From contig CALYLX010000127.1 in assembly GCA_944990035.1 (NCBI GenBank), forward strand, positions 682,001-746,000: a stretch of DNA of 64,000 nucleotides, read 5' to 3'. Made by a program: the position numbers and the translations under genes. This DNA comes from Clitopilus passeckerianus (taxonomy: Eukaryota > Basidiomycota > Agaricomycetes > Agaricales > Entolomataceae). The notes under the pieces are model-generated. The model was not told the DNA's origin. It searched no databases and worked only from the letters and a program-made list of their open reading frames with translations. Below, piece after piece: positions 44,812 through 56,162 of this stretch; the stretch's first letter is position 1; the number at the start of each line of letters is the position of its first letter.

Positions 44812-47800
44812 CTATGTGGTGTCAGGTGAGTTTCTTCCTCTTTTATACTCGGTGAGTATTTTCTTGGCGTTCCGCAGTTCCGACTCGGGCATCCATTCGT
44901 TGTCCGCTGATGGCCATCCCTTCCATTTTACGAGGTATCTGTGTCGCCCTTTGCCTTGTTTCTGATGGGCCACAATTGCTTCTATTTCGTATTCTTCTAT
45001 TCCGTCGATTTCGTCAGGTGGCGGTTTAGAGAAGCTGGGTCCATGCGCTTTGGTGGAGATGTAACGGGTGAGAAGTGACGCGTGAATCACCGGGTGGATC
45101 TTCCATCGTCTTGGCAGGTCGAGTTTATAGGTCAGGTGTCCTTTTACCTCAAGTATCTTGAAGGGTCCTTCTCGTTTGGGTGCTAGTTTCTTGGAGATGT
45201 TTCCTTGATTGAGATTTGTGGCTTCTAACCACACCTTTTCTCCGACTTTGAATGGGGTGAACTGTCGTGTGATCTTCTCTGCCATGCGTTGCGCAGCAAG
45301 TGCATGTGCAGCATTTGCTTCATCGCGTGCTAGCAGAAGTTCCTTGATCCGTTTGTCAACTGCGGGAATTTTGCTAGTGGGAGCAACTGATGGGAGTGCA
45401 GGTGGTTCGTATCCCATCATTAGGTAGAATGGGGTTCGTTTGGTGACAGAGTGTGTTCGGCTGTTGTAGGAGAATTCTAGAGTGGTAATCCATTTGGACC
45501 AGGATTCGGGGTTCTGTGCACAGAAGATGCGGAGATAGGCATCAATCTCCTGATTGATCCTTTCTGTCGCACCATCGGTTTGTGGGTGGTAGGCGGTGCT
45601 CATGTTGAGCTTGATTCCAAGGAGTCGTCCCATTTCTTGGAAAACTTTAGAGGCGAATTGAGGTCCTCTGTCTGAAATTCCTTTGTCGGGAAGTCCAAAG
45701 CGACGGTAAACGTTGTCAATGTAGGCGTTTGCAGTTCCTGTGGCGTCGATTTTCTTTGTGCAAGGGATGAAAATTGCCCCCTTCGTAGCTCCATGGTCGA
45801 CCACGGCCATAATGCTATCGAAACCATCACTCTCTGGGAGATCCGTGTGAAAATCGTACGTCACTAGCGAAAATGGCCTAGTGGTTTCGGATTTGATGGG
45901 CATTAATGGTGGAGCGGTGGGGTGGCGATTGATTTTCATTTGCTGGCACATTGCACAGCCCTGCACAAAGTTCTTGATGAACACTGACATCCCTGGCCAC
46001 CAGTAGTCCTTCCGGACTTTTTCCAGTGTCCCAAATTGTCCAGGGTGTCCTGCGCTGGGTAGATCGTGATAACGTTGGACTATCTTCCTTCGGAGGTCTT
46101 CGTCATCTGGTACCACACACTTGTCCTTGTAGTACAAGATGCCATCGTCAAATTTCCAGTCTTCCAGGTTTGATCGGATTGGTGGGGTCCGTCTTCTTTG
46201 GCGGTGCGAATGGCGTCAACAATCAGTTTGTCATTGACCATCTTGTGTACAATTTCGTCCTTTAGTTCAATGTCAATTGAGCGAAGGAAGAGCTTGTCGG
46301 GGAGGAGAATGATGTCTTCGTTGTCGGTGTCTTCACCTGGGATGTGGTCTGGTCGTCGAGATAGTGCGTCAGATTGTATCATCTTTGCACCAGGGGTGTG
46401 TACAAGTTTGATGTTAAACTGGGATAGCATCAAATTCCATCTTGCTTGTCGTCGGTTCAACTTCCGGGCTTCTCGGAAGTATGTGAGGTTTTTGTGATCG
46501 GATAGAATCACAACTGAATGTTGGGATCCATGGAAGTAGTGTCGCCAGGTTTCTAATGCGCGGATAATGCCTAGAAGTTCTCGGTCGTAGATTTCATAGT
46601 TCCGTTCTGTTTCCGAGAACGATTTAGATATGAAACCACATGGGTGCCATGATCCGTTGGCGTCACGTTGTTGTAGGACTGCTCCTGTTGCATGTTTTGA
46701 GGCGTCGCTTTCCACCACAAATGGCTTCGTGGGATCAGGCATCAGCAACACAGGCGCTTCCAGGAATTTGTCTTTCAGGGTAGTGAAAGCTTTGTGACAT
46801 TCATTGGTCCATTCCCATTTCTTGTCTTTCTTGGTGAGTTCGTTCAGCGGTTTGGCAATTTCCGCATATTTTCCGATGAACCTGCGGTAAAAGTTTCCGA
46901 ATCCTAGGAATGATCGGACTTCCTTTACTGTAGTTGGCGTAGGCCAGTCGCGCATCCCTGCAAGTTTGACAGGGTCCATGGAGATCTTGTTTGGTTCAAT
47001 GATGAACCCAAGGTATTCCACTCTTGTGGTGTCAAATTGGCATTTCTCTGCTTTGAGGTAGAGATCGTTGTTTTGTAGTCTTTGTAAGACTCTGCGTGTG
47101 CGTTCTCGGTGTTTTTCTGGATCGTTGGAGAAGATGAGGATGTCGTCCATGTAGATGATGACCCATCCTTCGTCTATCATGTCTCGGAAAAGGTGGTTCA
47201 TCATTGCTTGGAAGGTACCGGGTGAGTTCATTAGTCCAAAGAACATCACCATTGGTTCAAATAACCCTCGGTTGGTCTTGAACGCTGCTTTCCATTGGTC
47301 ACCATCTTTGATGCGGATGTTGTGATATCCCCATCGAATGTCGAGTTTGGTGAAGACAGTTGCTCCTTTGAGTTTATCGATGAGTTCGCTAGCCAGCGGT
47401 AAGGGGTAAGCGTTAGGTATTGTTCCTTCGTTGAGTCGTCGGTAATCCTGACATGGTCTCAGGGCTTCCGAGTCTTTCTTTGCAACAAAGAAGAACGGAG
47501 ATGCTTGTGGGGAGTTGGATTCTCGGATGTATCCTTTGGCTAGATTTTCCTTGAGAAACTCGTCGAGTTTTTCTTGCTCTAAGGGGCTGAGCGGATAGAC
47601 CTTGCAGTCTTTTGGCACGAAATCTGTCTTCAGATCTATGGCGTGATCCCAGGGTCGGCTTGGTGGGAATCGTTCAGATGCTGCTTTCTCAAAGACTTTT
47701 CTGTAGTCTTGAAGATAGTCGGGGATGATTTCGTCAAGGGATTTCTTTGGTTCCTTATCTTCTCGTTTATGTTCCAGAGCTTGCGAAATTGATGTTTTCG

Positions 47801-48594
47801 CACGTATCCACACCTGCTGTGTGTGGTGTCTGGTTGCTGGATGGTGTGTTACCACCGTCTGTCGTATTGTGGTAGTTGGCCTGATTGGCCCGTACACAAG
47901 GTAATCCTTTGTGTGTTCCTGCGTAAGTGGGGGTTCCTCCTTGGTGAATATTCCGACTGCCGGTTCGTTCTGGCAGTATGCGATGAGAAAATCTTCATTG
48001 ATCTCTTCTCCGTCTTCGACTATTCGGAAATAGTCGCTAAGTCCTTCTGATTTTCCGGGATTCTCTTCGGAACAATCAGGTGCTGGGGTAGGTGGCGTGT
48101 TTTCCTCTAGTAGTTGTTCTCGGATGGCTCTCATCCGCTTGATGTCTACTGCTCGCATCAATGTTTGCGACAGTCGTTGGGTAATGCGTGATTCGTCGAT
48201 TTCGAGTGTGCCGTCGCTCCACGATATGATTGGATCTACCCGTTTTAGCCAGGGTAATCCAAAAATCAGGTGGTCTTTCCCGAGTCCAGTGACAAAACAT
48301 CTTTCCTTGATGATGGCTGTCCCTATCTTGGCAATAACCCAGGTAAAGTGGGTAATAGTTCCTTGTTTGTTCAGGGTGCCATCAACGTTTCGTGCTGTAA
48401 TCGGTTGTCGGAGTGGGAGTAGTGGGAGGTGATGTGTCTTGGCGAAGACGGAGTCGATAAATGACCCTTGCGCTCCAGAGTCAATGAGAGCTTTTGTGCC
48501 GGCGATTGTTGTATTTCCATCTAGGGGTCTTGTAGAGAGATTGGGATACGCATAGATTCAGCATAAAAATCAGTAGCTACAAGTACACTGGAAA
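44812..48594 (-). CDS. Element A pol polyprotein with chromodomain, frame broken twice
   Basis: Domains in order: aspartic protease (ALIDSGAQGSFIDSVF, about 48490), reverse transcriptase (QDYRRLNEGTIPNAYPLPLA; VFTKLDIRWGYHN; GWVIIYMDDILIFS), RNase H (FVVESDASKHATGAVLQQRD; YEIYDRELLGIIRALETW), integrase with H2C2 zinc site (RYHDLPSAGHPGQFGTLEKV; DYWWPGM; CAMCQQMK) and D,D,E core (TYDFHTDLP; ISDRGPQFASKVF; YHPQTDGATERINQEID), and a C-terminal chromodomain (YEIEAIVAHQKQGKGRHRYL, VKWKGWPSADNEW). Breaks lie in G-runs on the plus strand at 48524-48527 (before the protease) and 46184-46187 (between RNase H and integrase). Each is consistent with one missing base. All catalytic residues are otherwise in place. 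Confidence 0.88.
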
Positions 48595-48596
48595 TA

Positions 48597-49699
48597 TCAA
48601 TCGGGCGAGGAAGTACTGACGTCGGCTTTGCAGTCTTCCTCTTTAAAACCCTCAGCCTCTGCTTCAGTGTAGAATTCAGCGGCTTCTTCTTGGGGCATGT
48701 CAGCTAGGACTGCTCTGACATATTTGATCAACTCGGCTCCCTTCTCAGGTTTCTTGTGGAATCGGCTGTCGTTGTTGCTAGGGTAGGTTCTTCCAAAATT
48801 CTTCCTTTGAAGACATTGTTGGATCGTGTGACCTTTCTTGGAGCAATAGTAGCACAAGTTGTTCTTCTTGTGATGTTCTCTTTCCTCCTGGGTGAGGCGG
48901 CGTTTGGGTGGATCAGTGGTGAAACGATCAACATCCATAGCCATTGGGTCTCGGGCTCCAGTAGGTGTTTTGTAAGCACCTTTGACCATATCAGATGTCT
49001 TGATGATACGGGTATGTCCCATGATTGTCTTGGCACGTCGCCAGTTGTTGTCAAACTGGACGGCTTTCTTGACCCAATCGTCGAATGTGGTAGGAGGGAA
49101 TCGGAAAAGAGAATTTTCTCTCGGAGTTTGGGGGTAAGTCCTTCCATGAAGATCTCAATCTTTGCAGTGTCACCGCTGAGATCAGTTCGTGCAAGAATAT
49201 TCTTGAAGACGGTGACAAATTCGTCAGCTGTCCCATCCTGTCGTAAGGCTTTGAGTTGGAGGAGTGCGGCAGCTTTGTCGTCGGTAGGGGAAAAGGCTTC
49301 TTTGAATTGGTTGATAAATTCAGCGTAGGTGGCTTTCCTTTCAGCTGCTGAATATTTATCGTGAAATTCTAATCCCCATGCTGCTGCAGTTCCTTCTTTG
49401 AGGAAGGATAGGGCGATGCGAATCTTCTTGTCATCTTCGAGTTGGTTGAGGTTGTTTAGGATGAGGTAGTCTTCAAGTTCCTGAATGAACTTTCTGGTCT
49501 TGGATCGGTCTCCGGAGAACGTTTGGGGTTTGGCTCCAATGTCCTTCTTGTTGTTGTTGTCTTGTGACATTTCGTAGTCGAAATCGAAGTCGGTCTCTGG
49601 TTCAATTGTTTCTGCACTGGGGCGCTCCTCTGGCTCAGCTGTGGGGCTCTCCTCTAGCTGTTGTTGTACTTGGTGTTCTTCTTCTTCCTCTTCGGGCAA
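48597..49699 (-). CDS. Element A gag with CCHC zinc knuckle, frame broken once
   Basis: The acidic N-terminal part is followed by MSQDNNNKKDIGAKPQTFSG, the capsid-like region (FIQELEDYLILNNLNQLEDD; IRIALSFLKEGTAAAWGLEF; EFVTVFKNILARTDLSGDT; KIEIFMEGLTPKLREKILF) and, in another frame, MGHTRIIKTSDMVKGAYKTP and the knuckle CYYCSKKGHTIQQC. The frames part at an A-run on the plus strand (49105-49108). One additional base there gives the same spacing as in element B gag. Sequence upstream of 49699 stays open for about 400 nt without an ATG and resembles element B's leader (N-R-W near 49925), so gag may begin upstream at a non-standard start or be misread there. Confidence 0.82.
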
Positions 49700-50155
49700 G
49701 ACAGAAGCGCTGGTAGACGGGACTAGTGATGGGTTCCTGGATATTGCTGTGGGTAATGGTGCGAAGCGTCGCTGTTCCTCCTCGTCTACTTCAATGTCGT
49801 GTTCTCGTTGAGCTCGGACAATAGCAGGGGTCTTATGAGGTCGTTCAGGGGTAGGGAAGTCTAGAGCGTGGAAGTGTCTGTTTTCAACGGCAACGGTGGT
49901 GAATGTGAATTTGCCAAGGGAGAGAGAGGCGTAGCACCAGCGGTTATTGTTGTGATTAAAACCGCAGTAGCTTCCGTTGGTGAACTTGTAGACGTTGTTG
50001 GTTCCTTCTACTAGAGTGGTATTTCGTGGCGGGTGGTCTGCCCTGTGTACGACCGTGGTGACTGAGTGGTAGCCGCAACGGCAATCGGCCTGTTGCGTGC
50101 TTCTGCTGTGTTGTCGTGGGGTGGGCCTGCGCTAACAATGAGCGGGCCTTCTGAA

Positions 50156-50166
50156 CAGCTTGACCT
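50156..50166 (-). promoter_or_regulatory. Element A self-primer binding site
   Basis: AGGTCAAGCTG on the minus strand, two bases inside the 5' LTR. It is the exact reverse complement of CAGCTTGACCT found in the LTR at 50348-50338 (minus), whose first base lies 33 bp after the start of the LTR TATATAAA box. This is the arrangement of Tf1/sushi-type self-priming. Confidence 0.7.
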
Positions 50167-50168
50167 TT

Positions 50169-50633
50169 TGTTAAGGCAGAGCCTAACAACTTAGGTAATA
50201 CTGTTTACGCTCGATGTCTTTGATAAACAAAGACAGAGATTTGTCAGCAGCTGCGGCTGTACTGACGACCTGGTGAGATTGACGAAGCAAGGGACTTAAA
50301 GGCGAAATAGAGAACTAAGCAGTTAGGTAGATTGCCTAGGTCAAGCTGAGGAGCCTTGACCAAATGGTACAGGTTTATATACCTATCTAGTAGTTCTAAA
50401 TATAGCACATGCGCAGCATGCTGAGTAAGTAATGAGTCATGCGCAGCATGATGAGTAAGTACATGAGTCAGAAAGAGTCAGATAAGGTATAAGTCTCTCA
50501 CGATCGTGAGAGATGCGGAGTAAGCATGGAAAAAGATGAAAAATGCGCAGTGATGCGCAGCATATGTGAGTAATCGTGCATAGGTAAGCGGGCCGGGGTA
50601 TGTAAGGAGAAACATGTAAGCAAAATCATAACA
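50169..50633 (-). repeat. 5' LTR of element A
   Basis: 465 bp and, by eye, identical to 43421-43885. Carries the promoter: bZIP-like TGAGTAA/TGAGTCA sites and the CACGATCGTG palindrome, then TATATAAA (minus, 50381-50374), then the predicted transcript start CAGCTTGACCT. Confidence 0.93.
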
Positions 50634-50638
50634 ATAAT
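50634..50638. repeat. Target-site duplication ATAAT (right)
   Basis: Matches 43416-43420. Reading from the left flank across ATAAT into ATTTTCGCTACATCG gives the pre-insertion 3' end of the transposase gene. Confidence 0.9.
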
Positions 50639-50776
50639 ATTTTCGCTACATCGAATGCAGCCTAAGGTTCAATGAATTGGGTTTACAACTATGAAGTACT
50701 AGTACAATTTTGCTACGATTATTTGAAGCATTGCAAGTAAAAATAAAGAGAGCATTATTTGTATTTCTTTTGGTAA

Positions 50777-53700
50777 TTAAAGCATGCTGAAACCATCACC
50801 GCCACTCGACCCCTCAAAGGACATGGTTGCAAAATGGATGAGCCTATCGAAGGCAGTGAAGTCAGCGTTGTTGGTTGGCATTGCACCTTCGAGTGCAGAT
50901 ATGAGGGATGTTGTGGTTGGGACATGGATCTCGGAACTGCAAGCATGAAATGCCAAGGTGGTGTTTACATCTTGCTCGTTGAGGACGGGCCCAGTAGCAA
51001 CAGGCTGAGAAGTAATATTAGGTAACATCGGATAACTGAGCAACGGTGCTACTTACTGCGCTGCTCGAAGTAGCCTGGAGGGTGACCCTTGAGCCCCGAG
51101 GCCGGGCGGGTAAAGGTAAGATGAAGCGAATCTGCATACAAGGTCTAATGAGCCAACATAATATTCAAGTCAACATAGATCGGAGCCCTACCTTTAAGCG
51201 CCAGCCAGACGTCTAAGGGATGAAACCACCACCAGTGCTCAAACGTAAGAGCATCTTTGCCCGAAAGAGAGGGTCCTTCGCGCTGGGTGATTGTCTCATG
51301 GCTTCGGTGACAATGGCAGCTGCGTTCAGTGACGTAGGAGGTGGGTGGCCAACTCCTCGAAGGTACCTGGCAAAGCGCTCGCGAAACTTATTCTGAAGCT
51401 CAGGGCCGAATGTGCGTGAGGTAGTGAGGCCTGTTCCTAGGAGGCCTTCGTCGTCACCCGCAGTAAGGAGCTCTATTTTTGAGATGATTTGGTTGGGATC
51501 ACGAAGGCACGATCGACTCATGAGGCAGAAGAGGTAACGGGCCCTTTGACGATCACCAAGTGTCTGAAGCACGCAAGAGAAGTTAGAAAAATGCTGCAGT
51601 TTAACATTCAGGAACCCCATACCTCAACGAGATTTATGGAGTCAGAGATAGGGATGTTGAAGCCGCTGATGAATGCAGTAATGTCGGGGCATGCTTCAAG
51701 TTCATACGCAGTTCCGAAGAGGACTTTCCGGTATAGCATCTGCGTGGTGTCAGCCCAGAATTCTGGGTCTGCATTCCGGAAGGCACTAGGCTGTCGGCAG
51801 GTTACTCAATGCTGCTAATGAGTAAGAGAGTTAAAGCTTACCTGAATATCCAGGTGCGCTGCGATGAGGTTGCTACAGGGTGAGCCCAGAGAGAGATCTA
51901 TTGACGGAGAGAAAACCTGTGGCCATTTGGAAAGTTCTTCGGCCAGTGTTGGGTTGTACGATGCGAGAAGGTCGTGGTTGAAAGTTTCCGGGAGGGACAA
52001 GTCAGCCGTGCCATGGATAGCAAGGGCAATCAACCAAGGTGATATGTTGGGCGGAAGTGCTTGGAACCAAACTACGTGCAATGCACACAATGTAGCATAA
52101 ACTTTTGCAGTTGCTTGTCGGCGTGAGTTGCGGCGGTTTGTGAGGAACTCCCAAGTGTATGTTCCACCATCGCCAATTGGCCTCCAGAGGGATGTATCAG
52201 CTAGTCCATCTTCAATTGCTTGAGTGAGGACCGAGCGATCAACACCAACCCCCACGCCGCTTCCTCTGGACACAAGTTAAGAAAGTGTCTATGGTTATAA
52301 TAACAAAAATACCCACACACTGATTGATCGCCTTCCAGTAGCCAGATTTTGGACGTTCCAGAAGGAGAGGGTGGCAGCGTCAGGGAGGCGGTGCTCAACT
52401 CCCTCATAATGGGAGAGCAGTTTTTTGACGAGCGCCTCTGCAGCTATCTTTTCCGAGGGTGCTTGAAGAGATATGGCGCATTGTGTCCGCCTTTCACGGG
52501 GGGTTGCACGCACCACCTCTAATTCCCAGCGTGGAAGAGTGACCGTTTGAAAATCAGCAGTGGGCGCAAGAGGCGCTGGCGGATTTACCGGACTTGGGGG
52601 CTCACTGCGAACGGGTGACGAAACTGCTGGTGGTGGTGGCGGAGTTGGCAAAATGGGCCCGGCTTGCATGCTCTCGTATATGAGGTTTTGCATCTCCAAG
52701 CTGCCAAGCTGGACTTCCAGTGGTGAGTGCTCGCGCTGAAATGGAGCAGGTCCGCGTACACTGCTAGTTGCAAACACGGTCAGCGCGTCTTCATGACCAG
52801 CTGACGTGAGGTCGATGAATGGCGTTGTAGGAGGGGGTGTTGCTGGATTAGTTGGTTCAGGACTCTGATTCTCCCCCAGAGATCGCCTTGCTTCTAAAGG
52901 GCTATCCCACGTGAGAAGAGACGAAGCAGGAGGCATGTACTGTGAAAGACAAATGAGACCTCTGGCTGAAGAAGAAACACAGTTAACGTACATCGTTGTC
53001 ATCTCGCGGTTCGTCCAAAAAGGTGTTAGCCTCAGAAGGGCTGGTGTGGTAGAAAAGTGGCTCTAAAGGTGTATTATTGTTGCTGCCGCTGCTGCTAGGG
53101 GTGTCTGAAGGGCATTCGTCATAGCACTCTGGCCGTGAGTCTTGATGTTCGTTGAGATCGGCGGTGATAAACCCATGCATGACTCTTTCTGCAAAGCATG
53201 GGTGAACTTGAATGCCATCAACGGGGGCGGCAGTTGATGCGTTGGAAAGAGGGCCATCCAGACGGCACTTGGGAGCTACATGTTTTTAATCAGTTATGGA
53301 TGTATTGCATGCAATGACAACTCTTACCGAAAAAAAGAAGAGGTGTTGCAGCGTCAGGGTTCCGTACCGAAGAAGCAACTTTGCCCAAATTTACAGGTGT
53401 GAACTCGTAATGCTCAACTTTGGCATCGTTCAGCTTCTGCCCGTTTCCTGCGTTGTTTCCTCCTTTGAGCAGCCAGAAGAGTGACTTGCTCAAGTTTGCG
53501 ATGTTGGTGGTCAGGGTGTAGCTCGGTGAATTAATAGCGAGGCCCTTTTCAAGGCATCGTTGGACGAGGGCGTTGTGGAAGTGTTCGAACACGGGTTCTT
53601 GCATCGCCGACTGGAAGGTGATTTCAAAGACGAGGCCGTACTTGTCAAGTCTTGCTATTAGTTCAGAGAGTTTGACGGTGAAAACTCGAGGTGCATTTGA

Positions 53701-54667
53701 TTTCATGCTTCTTCCAATCATGTTATCAATTTCATCGTAGGAAGTCACATCCTTTGGCTGTAGGGAGGTTAGCATCGGGATTTGCATTGAAGAAAATTTG
53801 GAACTTACGCCATAGGGTAGCAGAATGACTTTGTAGGTTCTCGGGATATTTTCTGGAGCGGAAGATGTGCTGAGCGAGGGCTGCGCTGGGGTAACAGCTG
53901 CCGTGACTGGCGCATTTCGAAACCCATTGTTTGGCCCAGGGTAAGGGCGGAGGTTGATAGGGTTGGGGCCTCGTTGTCGTGAGTTGCGTTGAGAGGGAGC
54001 CGAAGGTGGCTGGAATGCGGGGTTGGTAGAGTATTGTGCATGTTCACGTCGCCTGTCGTTAGTGGAGCCATTTGCAGATGGTCCCGCACTCGGTTGCCAT
54101 GCAGTAACGGCGCCTGTATCAATCTGGCTGCTTGATGGTGGGGCTACAGTTACAGGTGGCGCACTTGGAAGCACTGCGGGCGTGAAGCTTGCTGCTGTTC
54201 CTGTCACCACCGAAGCGTAAGCTGGCCCAACAAAACTGATCTAATCAGTACACCAAAGATCAGGGCAAAATGCAAACAAACCATACCTTAAAACCCTCCT
54301 GCCGTGGGCAATGTAGGGCTGGCCACAACTCACGTTTGCGCAAGGGGTGTGAATGTTGTAGGTAGCGCTTGGCTGTGAAAATCCTTGGTCAATTGTCTCT
54401 TCATCCGAGAAGATCAAGCATTATGACTCACTGCTGTATACGCCTGGCATTGACCGATGATACCACCTCTGGCAGGTGGATTCTGCGGAGGTGGCGCATG
54501 CTGGGAGTGTACATGACCACACCAACACATGTTGCCCTGAATATCAACTCGTTAAAACTTTTTTCATGTTGTTAACATCTCGTTGTTGTACTCACATGCT
54601 CAGGATCAAAGAAAATGCAGTGGCAACCTGGCACGGTGCAGCTATCTTCAGGCTCTTGCGTAGACAT
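50777..54667 (-). CDS. Multi-exon protein with N-terminal Cys/His motifs and possible HECT-like C-terminus
   Basis: Start MSTQEPEDSCTVPGCHCIFF at 54667. Two zinc-type motifs follow across introns: CTVPGCHC...MCWCGHVHSQH and CANVSCGQPYIAH. A long Ser/Pro/Thr-rich region comes next (about 54210-53830), then TYKVILLPYGPKDVTSYDEI, VFTVKLSELIARLDKYGLVF and, after more low complexity, LPRWELEVVRATPRERRTQC, GGTYTWEFLTNRRNSRRQAT, FQALPPNISPWLIALAIHG and RYLFCLMSRSCLRDPNQIIS. This is the order I associate with HECT-like proteins expanded in mushrooms, but no catalytic Cys loop could be fixed. An in-frame stop occurs at 51213-51215. Downstream exons at about 51160-50777 (FHACSSEIHVP, FDRLIHFATMSFE, ending GFSML) look like the missing C-lobe but could not be joined in phase, so the end is uncertain or broken. 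Confidence 0.5.
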
Positions 54668-55226
54668 ATCAGTCAAGTATTTAGTATTTTAAAGGGAGAT
54701 TGTTGAGGGATAGTGGTCAAGGAGCACAAAAGATGATGAAAAGCAGATAAAAAAAAGAAGCACGAGGCGCCATGCAATCCCCAGCCCGCTGGCAGAGAGT
54801 GCGCTGAGATCATTTTGAGACCATGCTTGCACTCAAAACCAAGCTGATACCAGACTCAGACCAGAAGTTCTAGATGAAAGCTAGTTCATTATAATCGAAG
54901 CACAGAAACCACGATCAAAAGTTCAGAAACGAACCCACGTTTCCAAAACTGAAATCGTCGGAGTTTGAATCATTTTGATGAGTCCATTTCTAGAGGTCGC
55001 AAGTTCGATTCCTGGATGTCGCATTCATTTTCAGGATCCACAAGGCTAAGAACGGAAATCTATTTTCGTGAGTCGTTTATCAGATCATTTTTGCACAACT
55101 AATATCAATCAATTTGTCCAATGGGGCCCCTCATACTCCAATTCCATTTTTCGTAACGTTTCTGGATATCAAGATCCGGTACCGATCTCAGGATTGAGGA
55201 CAGGTATAAAAATTTGAATTGGAGAG
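54668..55226. other. Intergenic flank, left target of element B
   Basis: Upstream region of the multi-exon gene, then the insertion point of element B at 55226/55227. The 5 bp before the LTR are GAGAG (55222-55226); the matching right copy is outside the window. A GTTCGATTCC string near 55003 is B-box-like but has no tRNA structure. Confidence 0.5.
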
Positions 55227-55689
55227 TGTTACAGTTACCTTGGATACGCACCCGGACTCTTTTTCCTTTTTACTCATCTACCATTACTATCCCCGCCCCG
55301 CTTACGTTTATACAATTACTCAGTACTGCTGCGCATTACTCATCCCTTTAGCTATGATTACTCAGTATTCTCACGATCGTGGGATACTTGTACTATATTT
55401 ATTTACCATGACTCGTCATGACTCTTACCCTGACTCACTCCGAGTCATACTTACTTTTGCTTACTTAGCATTGCTGCGCAATGCCCAACCCTTAGCCCTA
55501 CTCTTCATGTATAAATACTTTCACGCTTTCGGTCTTGCTTCCCCAGCTTGACCTAAAAGCCTATACATCGCTATTTGCTTTAACTTCGACTCGCTCGATT
55601 ACTCTCGCTCGTCTCTACAAAGGCTGGTAGAGGACTAAGCAGCTGAACTCTTGATACTTGGTTGAGCACGTAGCGATACTAGCTTAACA
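55227..55689 (+). repeat. 5' LTR of element B
   Basis: Contains four TTACTCA and one TGACTCA (bZIP-like), GCTGCGCA repeats, CACGATCGTG, TATAAATA at 55510-55517, and CAGCTTGACCT at 55544-55554, 34 bp after the start of the TATA box. Confidence 0.88.
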
Positions 55690-55691
55690 AA

Positions 55692-55702
55692 AGGTCAAGC
55701 TG
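55692..55702 (+). promoter_or_regulatory. Element B self-primer binding site
   Basis: AGGTCAAGCTG two bases after the LTR, exact reverse complement of CAGCTTGACCT at 55544-55554 in the same LTR. Same 11-mer and same spacing as elements A and C. Confidence 0.7.
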
Positions 55703-56162
55703 ATCTGATAGCCCGCTCATCGCAAGCGTAGGCCACAACCACCAAACCACCTGACTGCAAGAGGTCAACTACCCTTGCAGAACCGACCGGAACCACGTCT
55801 CCCTCAAGACCGCCGAACGCCTCAACTCCCACCGGGACAGAGAGAGTAGTACAACTTGACGACGGTACTTACTCAGAATTCGACCTTAAGACAAACCGTT
55901 GGAGACATTTGGTACTGAAAGACGAAGACCCGCGACAATATCGATTTGGCGACTACCTTAGCAGTGCCTACTTCACCGAAGAAGTAAAGAACCCAGAACC
56001 AGAACCACAGCCAGACCCCGAACCAGAATCAGAACCAGAGCAAGAACCCGAAGAAGAATCGGAAACAGAGCAAGAACCCGAAGAATCGGAAACAGAACCA
56101 GAACCCCCAGACAGACCCAGACTCCGACACCCGCACAAACCCCGAAACAAGAACCACCAGAA

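Larger units (their letters stand above)
43421..50633 (-). mobile_element. Gypsy (Ty3-like) chromodomain LTR retrotransposon, element A
   Basis: Full-length 7213-bp element in minus orientation, bounded by two 465-bp LTRs that appear identical by eye and by the 5-bp duplication ATAAT. The LTR ends are TG...CA (TGTTATGATT / GCCTTAACA read along the element). Order along the element: 5' LTR (50633-50169), primer-binding site, gag with a CCHC knuckle, pol (protease, reverse transcriptase, RNase H, integrase, chromodomain), an extra ORF with tandem zinc knuckles, a purine-rich tract (GCGAGAGGG near 43890) and the 3' LTR (43885-43421). Matching LTRs mean a very recent insertion. It landed in the last codons of the integrase-type transposase gene. 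Frames are broken at several homopolymer runs, so the copy as written is not autonomous. Confidence 0.93.

Noticed and set aside
54995..55030. tRNA-like B-box string GTTCGATTCC
   Set aside because: The flanking bases do not form a T stem or acceptor stem, and no anticodon arm fits upstream.
38590..55226. KDZ transposase expected beside a TET/JBP gene
   Set aside because: No KDZ-type motif was seen. The nearby transposase is integrase-like with a D-D-E pattern.
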